This document shows, piece by piece, positions 34,668-44,771 of a stretch of 64,000 nt of DNA. Location of the stretch: the NCBI GenBank assembly GCA_019636495.1, contig JAHBXL010000001.1:310001-374000 (forward strand), written 5' to 3'. The translations under genes and the position numbers were made by a program. The notes under the pieces were generated by a model, which was not told the origin of the DNA, made no database searches, and saw nothing but the letters and a program-made list of their open reading frames with translations. How positions within the stretch are numbered: the stretch's first letter is position 1; each line of letters begins with the position of its first letter. This DNA is from Phycisphaeraceae bacterium. GTDB lineage: Bacteria > Planctomycetota > Phycisphaerae > Phycisphaerales > UBA1924.

Positions 34668-35453
34668 TCAGGCTGCCTTCTTTCCTTCGATCGCCGCGGC
34701 GGTGCCGAACAAGAACAGCGCGATCACGGATGCAAAGTAGACCATATCGCGCAGGTCGAGCACGCCCTTGGCGACGGACTCAAACCGAGCAAGGAAACTG
34801 AACGATGCGGCCGCTTCGACCAGTCGCGGCGGCGCCCATGCCGAGAGGAGCGCTGTCACGGGCCCGAACCCCGGCAGGAGAAAGGCGAAGCAGACGACGA
34901 CGGTGATGATGAAGGCGATGACCTGGTTGCGTGTGAGCGCGGAGACGCACGAGCCGATGGCGAGGTAGGCACCGGCCATGAGCAAAGAGCCGATGTAGCC
35001 GGCAAAGATCACGCCGTTGTCGGGGTCGCCGAGGTAGTTCACCGTGACCCACAGCGGCGACGTAAGGACGAGCGCGATGGCGACGAACGCCCACGCCGCG
35101 AGGAACTTGCCGACGATCGCCGCCCACAGCGGGATGGGCAGGGTCATGAGCAGTTCGATCGTGCCTTGTCGGCGTTCCTCGGCCCAGAGGCGCATCGAGA
35201 CGGCCGGGATGAGGAACAGGTAGAGCCAGGGGTGGAAGACAAAGAAGGGGCGCAGGTCGGCCTGGCCGCGCTCGAAGAACCCGCCGAGGTCGCGCGAGAA
35301 GGTGAACAGCCCCGTGACGAGCAGGAAGATCACGATGAAGACGTAGGCGACGGGGGTGACGAAGTAGCCCGACAACTCGCGCCGGAACACGGCGGCCATG
35401 CGCTGGACCGATCCCGCGACGCGGCGCGGTGCGATGGGTGCCGCGTCGCTCAT
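34668..35453 (-). CDS. ABC-2 type permease, GldF/NosY-like
   Basis: 261 residues with about six predicted membrane helices. The sequence begins with a cytoplasmic basic stretch, then LSGYFVTPVAYVFIVIFLLV. The characteristic SMRLWAEERRQGTIELLMTL of this permease group follows, then PIPLWAAIVGKFLAAW, GSLLMAGAYLAIGSCVSALT and AFIITVVVCFAFLLPGFGP. It would form the membrane channel with the ATPase encoded upstream, whose stop overlaps this ATG by four bases. The transported substrate is unknown. Confidence 0.87.
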   Translation of the reverse strand: MSDAAPIAPRRVAGSVQRMAAVFRRELSGYFVTPVAYVFIVIFLLVTGLFTFSRDLGGFFERGQADLRPFFVFHPWLYLFLIPAVSMRLWAEERRQGTIELLMTLPIPLWAAIVGKFLAAWAFVAIALVLTSPLWVTVNYLGDPDNGVIFAGYIGSLLMAGAYLAIGSCVSALTRNQVIAFIITVVVCFAFLLPGFGPVTALLSAWAPPRLVEAAASFSFLARFESVAKGVLDLRDMVYFASVIALFLFGTAAAIEGKKAA

Positions 35454-36415
35454 TTCGCACCCCCTTTGGACGCGTGCCCGGTGGTGATCTCGCGGAAGAC
35501 CTCGTCCAGCCGGCCCTCATCGGTGCGCAGTTCTTCGACCGCCCATCCCTTTGCGCGGACGCACTGCGCAACCTCTGGCAGGACGGCGCGTCCGGGTTTG
35601 GGCCGTACTACAAACGCCGCGGAGTCGGCACTCGATGCGCAGGGTTCGACGGTGTCGACATACCGCAGCCGTGCCAGTTCCTGCCGCACGCCCACGGTCA
35701 TTCCCGGGGAGGCGATTCGCACGGCGATGCGTACAGCGTTGTGCGTGCGCGAGCGGGCCTGCAGTTCGGCCGGCGTGCCGTCGGCAACGATGCGCCCGCG
35801 CGCGATGATCACCGCGCGCGTGCACACCGCCTCGACCTCTTCGAGGATGTGTGTCGAGAGCACGATCGCCTTGTGCGGCGACATCTCGCGGATGAGTTGG
35901 CGGACCTCGTGCTTCTGGTTCGGATCGAGGCCGTCGGTCGGTTCGTCCATGATCAGCACTTCGGGGTCGTGCAGGATCGCCGCGGCGAGGCCGACGCGGC
36001 GCTTGTAGCCCTTGGAGAGCGTGTCGATCGGTTGGCGCATCACGCCCTCGAGATGCACGGTCGAAACCAGTTCGTCGATGCGGCGTTGCAGCGCCGCGCC
36101 GCGGAGACCCCGCACCGCGCCGACAAACCCGAGGAACGACGCGGGTGTCATGTCGGGGTAGGCCGGGGCGCCTTCGGGCAGATAGCCGATGCGTTCCTTG
36201 ACGGCCAGCGGCTCCTGCACGACGTCATGCCCGCAGACGACCGCCGTTCCCGCGCTGGGCGCAAGGAACCCGGTGACCATCTTCATGGTCGTGGACTTGC
36301 CCGCGCCGTTCGGGCCGAGGAACCCCAGCACCTCGCCCCGCTGCACGGTGAACGAGACGCCGTCGACCGCGACCAGCGAGCCGAACCGCTTGCTCAACGC
36401 CCGGATGTCGATCAT
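35450..36415 (-). CDS. ABC transporter ATP-binding protein, GldA/NosF-like
   Basis: 321 residues. Walker A is GPNGAGKST at 34-42, the signature loop is LSKGYKRRV at 133-141, and Walker B is LIMDEPTDGLD at 154-164, followed by a switch His in LSTHILEEV. The signature has Lys-Gly-Tyr instead of the classical SGGQ, which is normal in this ABC-2 exporter group. The C-terminal region of about 100 residues resembles DUF4162. First gene of a four-gene operon (ATPase, permease, GldG-like, DUF4340). Confidence 0.92.
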   Translation of the reverse strand: MIDIRALSKRFGSLVAVDGVSFTVQRGEVLGFLGPNGAGKSTTMKMVTGFLAPSAGTAVVCGHDVVQEPLAVKERIGYLPEGAPAYPDMTPASFLGFVGAVRGLRGAALQRRIDELVSTVHLEGVMRQPIDTLSKGYKRRVGLAAAILHDPEVLIMDEPTDGLDPNQKHEVRQLIREMSPHKAIVLSTHILEEVEAVCTRAVIIARGRIVADGTPAELQARSRTHNAVRIAVRIASPGMTVGVRQELARLRYVDTVEPCASSADSAAFVVRPKPGRAVLPEVAQCVRAKGWAVEELRTDEGRLDEVFREITTGHASKGGAK

Positions 36416-36529
36416 GCATCGGCCTCCGAACAGGGACCATGAGTTCTGCGTGCCGGAGAGGAATCGAGTGAGGGCGTAGATTCGTATTCCCGATTCGCAG
36501 CGGCAGCAAGTCCGGACCGCGCGTACGAC

Positions 36530-36555
36530 CGCCGCGCGAGTTTGCTCGCGCGGCG
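36530..36555 (-). terminator. Hairpin downstream of rhlE
   Basis: A perfect 11-bp inverted repeat, CGCCGCGCGAG / CTCGCGCGGCG, with a 4-base loop lies 35 bases past the rhlE stop. It has no T-run on the minus strand, so a role in termination is probable but may need Rho. The rest of the 175-base gap (36416-36590) holds the promoter region of the ABC operon, in which no clear motif was seen. Confidence 0.5.
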
Positions 36556-36590
36556 ATGCGGGGGAGGGTCAGTTTCGTCGGCCCAGCGCT

Positions 36591-38033
<1,443 letters not shown>

Positions 38034-38394
38034 GACGAATGACTCCTGCGGACCGCGCGCAGTTGAATGGCGCGCGATTGCCGCGTTGTTTCGGGCGTTC
38101 CCTGCACCAATCTCAGTTGGGACAAGTCGGCCGTACTGGGGGCACGTCCGGTCGGCAACGTTGCCGGGTGGACGCTGCCAGCAGATTCCCAGTCGGATCG
38201 GGCCTGCCTGCGATCATTCGCGGCGGGCAAGAGCGAGTCTGAGGCCACTGGCTGTGAAATCAATAATAGGCACATCGACGCTTCGGGTCGATCCGCATGA
38301 GTCGCAATCGACAAAGAAGGCGTCAATCGCGACGGCCCCATAACCAACGCGGGGCGGTTCCGAACCCCCACGGGGTCGATGTGTAGAGTCCTGC
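38034..38394. other. Divergent promoter region between rhlE and hrpA
   Basis: About 360 bases between two divergent helicase genes, presumably holding both promoters. A short minus-strand frame ending at 38214 reads DAFFVDCDSCGSTRSVDVP, then IIDFTASGLRLAL. It looks protein-like, a little like a PilZ-type strand pattern, but has no convincing start and uses codons unlike its neighbours. I leave it uncalled as a possible gene fragment. No other feature was seen. Confidence 0.35.
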
Positions 38395-41300
38395 GTGTCA
38401 CACTGGCTGCGCGATCCCGTCCTCCGCCGTGACCTCGACCGCGTGATGCTGGTCGACTGGTTCCGGCTGCGTGCGCGTGCCCGAGGCCTGGTCGCCCAAC
38501 ACTCCGACTCTCCGCCCGTCACCTGGCGCGAGGAACTTGCGCGGGCCGTCGCCCGCATTGAAGACCGCGAGGCCCACGTCCCGCGGCCTGATTACCCGAC
38601 TGATCTGCCGGTTGTCCAACGCCGCGACGACATTCTGAGAGCGATCCTCGAGCACCAGGTGGTGGTGGTCTGCGGCGAGACAGGGTCGGGCAAGACCACG
38701 CAGTTGCCCAAGTTGTGCCTCGAGGCCGGGCGCGGGAGGCAGGGGATCATCGGGCACACGCAGCCGCGGCGGATCGCGGCGCGATCGGTCGCCGCGCGAA
38801 TCGCGGAGGAACTGGGCCTGCAGGTCGGCAACGGCGTCGGTTACAAGGTGCGTTTCACGGATCTGTCCGGGCAGGGGCGGCGCCCGCGTGCGGAAACCGG
38901 CACTGGCGCGAGCCGGCCGCGCCATCACCACACGCCGTACATCAAGGTGATGACCGACGGCATCCTGCTCGCCGAGACGCAGGGGGACCGGCTGCTGGCG
39001 CACTACGACACGCTGATCATCGATGAAGCGCACGAGCGCAGCCTGAACATCGACTTCCTGCTCGGGTACATCAGGAACCTGCTCGACTCGGGCAAGCGGC
39101 CGGATCTGAAGGTGATCATCACCTCGGCGACGATCGACCCGGAACGGTTCAAGCGGTTCTTCGAGGGTGCGCCTGTGGTTGCCGCCGCTGCGGCCACCGC
39201 GGACCCGACGGCGCGATCCTCAGCGCCCGTCCAGTCCACCAGCACTCCTTCCTCTGCCCCATCTCCCCCGTCTTCTTCTGCTTCTTCTTCCCTCCGTGCC
39301 TCCGCGCCTTTGCGAGAAGTCGCTTCGTCTCCGCGCGCCACCCCGACCGTCCCCATCCTCGAAGTCTCCGGACGGACTTTTCCGGTTGAAGTCCGCTATC
39401 GACCGCCCGAGGAGCGCGAGGACGACGACCTCAACCCGGTCCAGCGCGGTGTGGTCGAGGCCGTGCGCGAGATCACCTCGCCGGAGACCCCGACGCACGG
39501 ATCTGCGCGCGACATCCTCGTCTTTCTCTCGGGCGAGCGCGAGATTCGCGAGATGGCGGACATTCTGCGGCGGCATCTGCCGCGGGTCGGCGAGGTGCTG
39601 CCGCTCTTTGCGCGGCTGACCAATGAGGAGCAGGACCGCGTCTTTCGCCCGACGACCGGCGGTACTCGGCGCATCGTGCTGGCGACGAATGTCGCGGAGA
39701 CCTCGCTGACTGTGCCGGGCATCGGGTTCGTCGTCGATGCGGGGTTGGCGCGCATCAGCCGGTACTCGCCGCGTGTGAAGGTGCAGCGGCTGCCGATCGA
39801 GTCGATCTCGCAGGCGAGCGCGAACCAGCGTTCGGGCCGCTGCGGGCGCATCGCGCCGGGCATCGCGATCCGGCTGTACGCGCAGGACGACTACGAACGG
39901 CGCGCCAGGTTCACCGAGCCCGAGATCTTGCGCACCAACCTTGCGAGCGCGATCCTGCAGATGAAGGCGCTGGGCCTGGGCCGCATTGAGCGGTTCCCGC
40001 TCATCGACCGGCCCGATGAGCGGCTGGTTCACGATGGGTACGACACGCTGCTGGAGATCGGCGCGGTCGATGACCGCGGCGAGATCACGCCGATCGGGCG
40101 CGAACTGGCGAGATTGCCGATCGACCCGCGCATCGGCCGCATGATTCTCGCCGCGCGGCACGCGGGGCCGGGTGTGCTGGCGGATGTACTGGTGATCGCG
40201 GCGGCGCTGAGCGTGCAGGACCCGCGCGAGCGGCCGATCGACAGATCCGAGGCCGCGGATGCGGCGCACTCGGAGTTCCGCGATGAGCGGTCGGATTTCA
40301 TTTCGTGGCTGAAGTTGTGGGGCGCGTGGCAGAAGGCGCAGGGGGAGTTGAGCAGTTCCAGACTCCGCAAGTGGTGCAGGGAGCGGTTTCTCAACTTCAT
40401 GCGGATGCGCGAATGGCAGGATGTATGGCGGCAACTGTCGCACCTGGAACAACGGGGGCATCAGGCGGCCGGCGCGACCGCTCTGCCGTCGCAGGGTTCG
40501 GCGCGGCCGATGCGCGGGGCACGGAGCACGGGCCTCGGCGGAGTCGATGAGGGCGGGCGCGGCGGGCACGGGCGCGGCGAAACCCGGCAGCGCGGCACGC
40601 CGCGCGACATCGAAGGCGAGGCGCGGTACGCGGCGATCCACAAAGCGCTGCTCGCGGGGCTGCTGAGCAACATCGGGCGCAAGAGCGACAAGCCCCCGGG
40701 GTTTGAGTACGACGGCACGCGTGCGCTGAAGTTCTACGTCTTCCCCGGCTCGGGCCTTTTCAAGAAGCAGCCGAAGTGGATCATGGCGGCCGAACTGGTG
40801 CGGACGACGCGGCTGTATGCGCGGACGTGCGCGGCGATCGATCCGCGGTGGATCGAGGAAGTCGCCGCGCCGCTGGCCGGGCACCTGCTGAAGAAGACGC
40901 ACTCGGATGCGCACTGGCGATCGGACATTGCGCAGGTGGAGGCCAACGAGCGGGTGTCGCTTCTGGGGCTCGACATCGTGAAGCGGAGGCCGGTGCACTA
41001 CGGGCCGATCGATCCGCCGACGAGCCGCGCGCTGTTCATCCACCACGCGCTGGTCATGGGCGAGTACCTGACCGAGGGTGAGTTCTTCCGGCACAACCAC
41101 GATCTCGCGAAGCGGATCGCCGACCTCGAAGCCCGCACGCGCAAGCAGGGCCTGCTCAGAGATGCGACGGCGCGGTTCAACTTCTATGACCAGCGTATCG
41201 GCGACGACGTCTACTCCGGCCCGGGTTTCGAGCGTTGGCGCCGCAAGGCCGAGGCGCGCGACCCGCGCTTGCTGTTCATGACGATGGATGACCTGCTCGC

Positions 41301-42825
41301 GCCCGACTTCGCCGCGCCGCCCGAGGGCGCGTTCCCCGACCGGTACGCCTTCACCGGCGCGGGCGGCGACCGGCTCAACCTCCGGCTTGAGTACACCTAC
41401 GAGCCCGGCGCGCCAGCCGACGGCGTGTCGATCACCATCCCGCTCGCACAGGCGTGGTCGTTCGACCCGCGCCCGCTGGAGTGGCTCGTGCCCGGCATGC
41501 TGCGCGAGAAGACCATCGAACTCATCCGCACGCTGCCAAAGTCTCTGCGGGCGAGTTTCGCGCCTGCGCCGCAGTTCGCCGATGCCGCGCTCAAGGACCT
41601 GCCCTTCGGCAAGGGCGACCTGCTGGAGGTGCTCGCATCGAGACTGTCACGACTGGCGGGGGTGGTGGTTCACGCCGCGGCGTGGAATCCGGCGCAACTG
41701 CCCCCGCACCTGCGGGCCAACTTCCGAGTCGTCGATGAGGCGGGCGCCGAGGTGGCTGGGGGGCGCGAGTGGGCCGAGGTGCTCAGGCGTCTGGAGCAGC
41801 GGCGGGCCGAGGCGGTCCGTGCGCTTTCGCGTGGGCCGTTCTCGCGCGATGATGTGCGGACGTGGGATTTCGGATCTCCGCCGCTGCACGAACTGGAAGA
41901 AGAGATCACCATTGGCGGAGGAGACGCGGGCGGGGCCGCGGGCCTGCGGGCCTATCCCGCGCTTACCGAGGAGGAGGGGGTCGACGGGCACCGCCGCGCC
42001 GCGCTGCGACTCTTCGATACTCGGGCCGCGGCGGACGCCGCGATGCGCGACGGCCTGAAGCGGCTGCTGCTCATTCAGGTGCGCGAGCAGGTTCGATCGC
42101 TGATCGAGCACCGGCCCGGCATCCAGCGCGTGCGCCTGCTGTACGCCGGGATGGATCGGCCCGACCGCTTCCTCGACGAGATGACCGAGGTCGTCGGCAC
42201 GCGTGTCTTCGGCCCCGACCAGAACCCTCGCTCGCCCGTGCCGCTGCTGCTCGCGCCCGCGCACGAGGTTCGCAGCAAACTTGCGTTCGAAAAGCGGCTG
42301 GATGCCGGCTGGGGCCAACTCGGCCGCGCTGCCGATGATTCGTGCGCCCTCGTCGAGGAGTTTCTCAAGGAGCACCAGCCCCTCGCGCTTGCGCTCGCGG
42401 CCGCAGGTCCACCCGCGTGGGACCAGGCCATGGCCGACATGCGCGAGCAGTTCTCGCGCCTGGTGTACCCGGGCGTCCTGTCGGCGACGCCATGGCGAGT
42501 GCTCTCGCGACTGCCGGTGTACCTGCGGGCCATGCGGCTGCGGTTGGAGCGGCTCGCGGCGGACCCGCCGCACTCGGTCGCGCGCGATGCGCAGAAGATG
42601 GCCGAGGTCGCGCCCTTCTGGCGGGCGTGGCTTGAGGCCGACGCCGCGCACGCCGCGGCGGTCCGCGAGGGGAAGGGCGATCGGTCCCGGCCGCCGCCGG
42701 CCGAGTTCCGCTGGCTCATTGAGGAGTTCCGCGTGTCGTTGTTTGCGCAGGAACTCCGCGCCGCGGTTCCCGTGTCGAGCAAGCGTCTGCTCGCCGCATG
42801 GGAATCGGCGGCGAAGGACAACTGA
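38395..42825 (+). CDS. hrpA: ATP-dependent RNA helicase HrpA (DEAH family)
   Basis: 1476 residues from GTG 38395, longer than E. coli HrpA (about 1300). Motif I is GETGSGKT at 94-101, followed by QPRRIAARSVA. DEAH lies in IIDEAHERSLNIDFLLGY near 209, then ITSATID, LATNVAETSLTVPG and QRSGRCGRIAPG. Helicase-associated and OB regions lead into the long C-terminal DUF3418 region. HrpA has been linked to rescue of stalled or collided ribosomes. At residues about 262-320 a Ser/Ala/Pro-rich segment interrupts the conserved passage between FFEGAPV and EVSGRTFPVEVRY; see the separate entry. Its stop abuts the convergent methylase stop with no spacer. Confidence 0.93.
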   Translation: MSHWLRDPVLRRDLDRVMLVDWFRLRARARGLVAQHSDSPPVTWREELARAVARIEDREAHVPRPDYPTDLPVVQRRDDILRAILEHQVVVVCGETGSGKTTQLPKLCLEAGRGRQGIIGHTQPRRIAARSVAARIAEELGLQVGNGVGYKVRFTDLSGQGRRPRAETGTGASRPRHHHTPYIKVMTDGILLAETQGDRLLAHYDTLIIDEAHERSLNIDFLLGYIRNLLDSGKRPDLKVIITSATIDPERFKRFFEGAPVVAAAAATADPTARSSAPVQSTSTPSSAPSPPSSSASSSLRASAPLREVASSPRATPTVPILEVSGRTFPVEVRYRPPEEREDDDLNPVQRGVVEAVREITSPETPTHGSARDILVFLSGEREIREMADILRRHLPRVGEVLPLFARLTNEEQDRVFRPTTGGTRRIVLATNVAETSLTVPGIGFVVDAGLARISRYSPRVKVQRLPIESISQASANQRSGRCGRIAPGIAIRLYAQDDYERRARFTEPEILRTNLASAILQMKALGLGRIERFPLIDRPDERLVHDGYDTLLEIGAVDDRGEITPIGRELARLPIDPRIGRMILAARHAGPGVLADVLVIAAALSVQDPRERPIDRSEAADAAHSEFRDERSDFISWLKLWGAWQKAQGELSSSRLRKWCRERFLNFMRMREWQDVWRQLSHLEQRGHQAAGATALPSQGSARPMRGARSTGLGGVDEGGRGGHGRGETRQRGTPRDIEGEARYAAIHKALLAGLLSNIGRKSDKPPGFEYDGTRALKFYVFPGSGLFKKQPKWIMAAELVRTTRLYARTCAAIDPRWIEEVAAPLAGHLLKKTHSDAHWRSDIAQVEANERVSLLGLDIVKRRPVHYGPIDPPTSRALFIHHALVMGEYLTEGEFFRHNHDLAKRIADLEARTRKQGLLRDATARFNFYDQRIGDDVYSGPGFERWRRKAEARDPRLLFMTMDDLLAPDFAAPPEGAFPDRYAFTGAGGDRLNLRLEYTYEPGAPADGVSITIPLAQAWSFDPRPLEWLVPGMLREKTIELIRTLPKSLRASFAPAPQFADAALKDLPFGKGDLLEVLASRLSRLAGVVVHAAAWNPAQLPPHLRANFRVVDEAGAEVAGGREWAEVLRRLEQRRAEAVRALSRGPFSRDDVRTWDFGSPPLHELEEEITIGGGDAGGAAGLRAYPALTEEEGVDGHRRAALRLFDTRAAADAAMRDGLKRLLLIQVREQVRSLIEHRPGIQRVRLLYAGMDRPDRFLDEMTEVVGTRVFGPDQNPRSPVPLLLAPAHEVRSKLAFEKRLDAGWGQLGRAADDSCALVEEFLKEHQPLALALAAAGPPAWDQAMADMREQFSRLVYPGVLSATPWRVLSRLPVYLRAMRLRLERLAADPPHSVARDAQKMAEVAPFWRAWLEADAAHAAAVREGKGDRSRPPPAEFRWLIEEFRVSLFAQELRAAVPVSSKRLLAAWESAAKDN
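39180..39355 (+). repeat. In-frame repeat-derived insertion in hrpA
   Basis: This segment of about 55 codons separates two blocks that adjoin directly in other HrpA proteins. It encodes Ala/Ser/Pro low-complexity protein. Near 39285-39315 the DNA reads TTCCCTCCGTGCCTCCGCGC, close to the CTCCGTG repeats of the dnaJ-grpE gap. Its start and end keep the reading frame. The loop carrying it lies between helicase motifs Ia-III and the second RecA domain, where extra residues can be tolerated. Confidence 0.6.
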
Positions 42826-43722
42826 TCAGGCGTTGTCCGCCTTCTTCATGATGAACAGGTAGTTGAATCCTCGCATGAAGAAGTTGCCCTCGGTCGCGGC
42901 CTTGTGCCAATGCCCGCGTTCGAGTTTGGCGTTCTTCCGCGCGACGCAGATGATGTCGACCGGCACGAACAGTTCGCGCATGATGTTGAAGAGTTCGAAG
43001 CCGATGGGCATGAAGACGCCGGCTCCGGTCGCCGCGCGTGCGCCGGCGCGCCCGTCCCCGCGCTCGGCCTTGCCCGCCGCGCCGCGCTTGCGCCAGGAAT
43101 CCGACACGTACAGCGCGGCGTAGCGCCGGTCCTTGAGCACGCGGTGCATCTGGACGATCACGGCGCGCATGGCTTCGTAGTACGCGCGCCCCCCGTCCTG
43201 GCCCGATGCGTCAAGTCGCCCGATGCAGGCGGGATCGTCGGAGTAGTCGATGTGCGTGGAGTAGGGGGGATCGACGAATGCGAAGTCAGCCACGCCGTTC
43301 TCGAGCGGCAGTGCGCGGGCATCGGCTCGGAAGATGTCGGGCCGAGAGGGCGCTAGGTCGTAACCGAGCGCGCGGCGACCAAAGTCCCGCGCCACGTCGA
43401 TCGTGGTGCCGCTGCCGCACATGGGATCGACGACGAGGTCGTTGGGCCGCGTGTAGCGGGCGAGCAACTGCCAGATGACCCACGAGGGCGTCGCGCCCGT
43501 GTAGGCGGAGTCGCCCTGCATTCGCATCGAACTTCGCACGACCTTGCCCGCGTCGTTCACGTACGCGTCGTAGTGCTGGCTGGGATACTCCCACAGCGTG
43601 GTGGTGAAAATCCGCAGCGGCGGGCGCTGGCCCGGACGCGGCGCAGGCCGCGTGCCGCGCTCGGCTGGTTCGCGCGAGCGCTTCGGTCCGGGCCGTTGTT
43701 CGGATCGGTCGGGCCGCGTCAC
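42826..43722 (-). CDS. Putative DNA methyltransferase (DPPY type), orphan
   Basis: 298 residues from GTG 43722, which overlaps the nrnA stop by four bases (GTGA). A basic, disordered N-terminus of about 45 residues precedes TTTLWEYPSQHYDAYV. The SAM-binding motif is VVDPMCGSGTTIDVA, and the catalytic motif is VDPPYSTHIDYSDD. The SAM motif comes first and DPPY second, as in alpha/gamma-order amino-methyltransferases and the related TRM-type RNA methylases, so RNA as substrate is not excluded. The C-terminal FMRGFNYLFIMKK is hydrophobic. No restriction endonuclease gene is adjacent. Confidence 0.75.
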   Translation of the reverse strand: MTRPDRSEQRPGPKRSREPAERGTRPAPRPGQRPPLRIFTTTLWEYPSQHYDAYVNDAGKVVRSSMRMQGDSAYTGATPSWVIWQLLARYTRPNDLVVDPMCGSGTTIDVARDFGRRALGYDLAPSRPDIFRADARALPLENGVADFAFVDPPYSTHIDYSDDPACIGRLDASGQDGGRAYYEAMRAVIVQMHRVLKDRRYAALYVSDSWRKRGAAGKAERGDGRAGARAATGAGVFMPIGFELFNIMRELFVPVDIICVARKNAKLERGHWHKAATEGNFFMRGFNYLFIMKKADNA

Positions 43723-44771
43723 GCCAGCAACTCCAGCAGCCGGCGACGGGTCTCGTCGATCGAGGCCCGGACCTTCGCTCCCGCGGCGCGGGCGTGCCCG
43801 CCGCCTCCCAGTCCGCCAAGCACCCTGTTCGCATCGATCGCATCGGGCCCCGGCTTGGTCCGCAGGCTGATCTTGCACAGCGGCGCATCGGGAGTCGATT
43901 GGTCGCTCTCCGAGATGACGGCCGATGCCTGCACGCTCGCGACAGCGAGAACCATGTCGGCAAACCCCGTCGTGTCGTTTCGGTCGGCCCCGGTCTGGGC
44001 AAAGTCGCTCAACCGCAGCGCCTGCACCGCGACGCGTCCGCCGTGGAAGAGTTCCAGCGATGACAGCGCGCGGCCGAGCAGTTTCCAGCGCGCCGGCTGG
44101 TCCTGCTGCTCGATGATCCGGTACAACCGCGTATGGTCCACGCCGGCGCGGAGCAGGTCGCCGGCCAGGCGCATCGTCTCGGGCGTAACGTTCGAATATC
44201 GGAACCAGCCCGTGTCCGTCGCCAGTCCGAGGTACAGCGGCTCGGCGATCTCGTGCGGGAGATCCGCGGGCGAGGCGAGGCCCAGCATGTCGCAGACGAC
44301 CGGCGATAGAACCTGCGTGCAACTGGCGCACGTGGTGTCGACCAGTCGCGTGCTCGCGACGTCCGGGTCGCCGTGGAGGTGATGGTCGATCAGCACCGCC
44401 CGATCCGCCAGCGCGGGCATCCACCCCTTGAACTCGGCCAGTTGCGACCACGTGCCGGTATCCACGCACACGAGCGTGTCATAGGCATCGCTCGCGCCGG
44501 GGCCGGTCGCTGCCTGTCCGGACTCAAAGACCCGGCGCGGCACCTTGCCCACCAGTTCGAGCACCCACGGCGCGACAGGGCCGATGTACCACACCTCCGC
44601 CCATGCCCCGCGCAGCGCGAGCGCGCGCGCGATGGCAAGCGTCGAGCCCACCGCATCGCCGTCGGGCTTGCCGTGAGTCACCACCACCGCGCGTCGCGCC
44701 GACGACAGGCGCGAAGCAATCCCGCGGGCGTCGTGGGTCGATCCCCAATCCGGTTTCGTCGATGGTCCCAT
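43719..44771 (-). CDS. nrnA: DHH/DHHA1 phosphoesterase, NrnA-like (oligoribonuclease / pAp phosphatase)
   Basis: 350 residues. It degrades short RNA oligonucleotides and dephosphorylates pAp in bacteria lacking Orn. DHH-family metal motifs are HGKPDGDAVGS at 33-43, CVDTG at about 102-106 and IDHH at 128-131. The C-terminal DHHA1 substrate-binding motif is GGGGHARAAG. Its ATG directly follows the ribF stop (TGAATG), and its own stop overlaps the methylase start, so ribF-nrnA-methylase form a tightly coupled operon. A pAp phosphatase fits with the PAPS-using sulfotransferases at the start of the window, since they release pAp. Confidence 0.9.
   Translation of the reverse strand: MGPSTKPDWGSTHDARGIASRLSSARRAVVVTHGKPDGDAVGSTLAIARALALRGAWAEVWYIGPVAPWVLELVGKVPRRVFESGQAATGPGASDAYDTLVCVDTGTWSQLAEFKGWMPALADRAVLIDHHLHGDPDVASTRLVDTTCASCTQVLSPVVCDMLGLASPADLPHEIAEPLYLGLATDTGWFRYSNVTPETMRLAGDLLRAGVDHTRLYRIIEQQDQPARWKLLGRALSSLELFHGGRVAVQALRLSDFAQTGADRNDTTGFADMVLAVASVQASAVISESDQSTPDAPLCKISLRTKPGPDAIDANRVLGGLGGGGHARAAGAKVRASIDETRRRLLELLA

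Noticed and set aside
38214..38340. Minus-strand frame with a protein-like stretch including VDCDSCGSTRSVD
   Set aside because: No convincing start, atypical codon choice and no identifiable family. Left as a possible fragment only.
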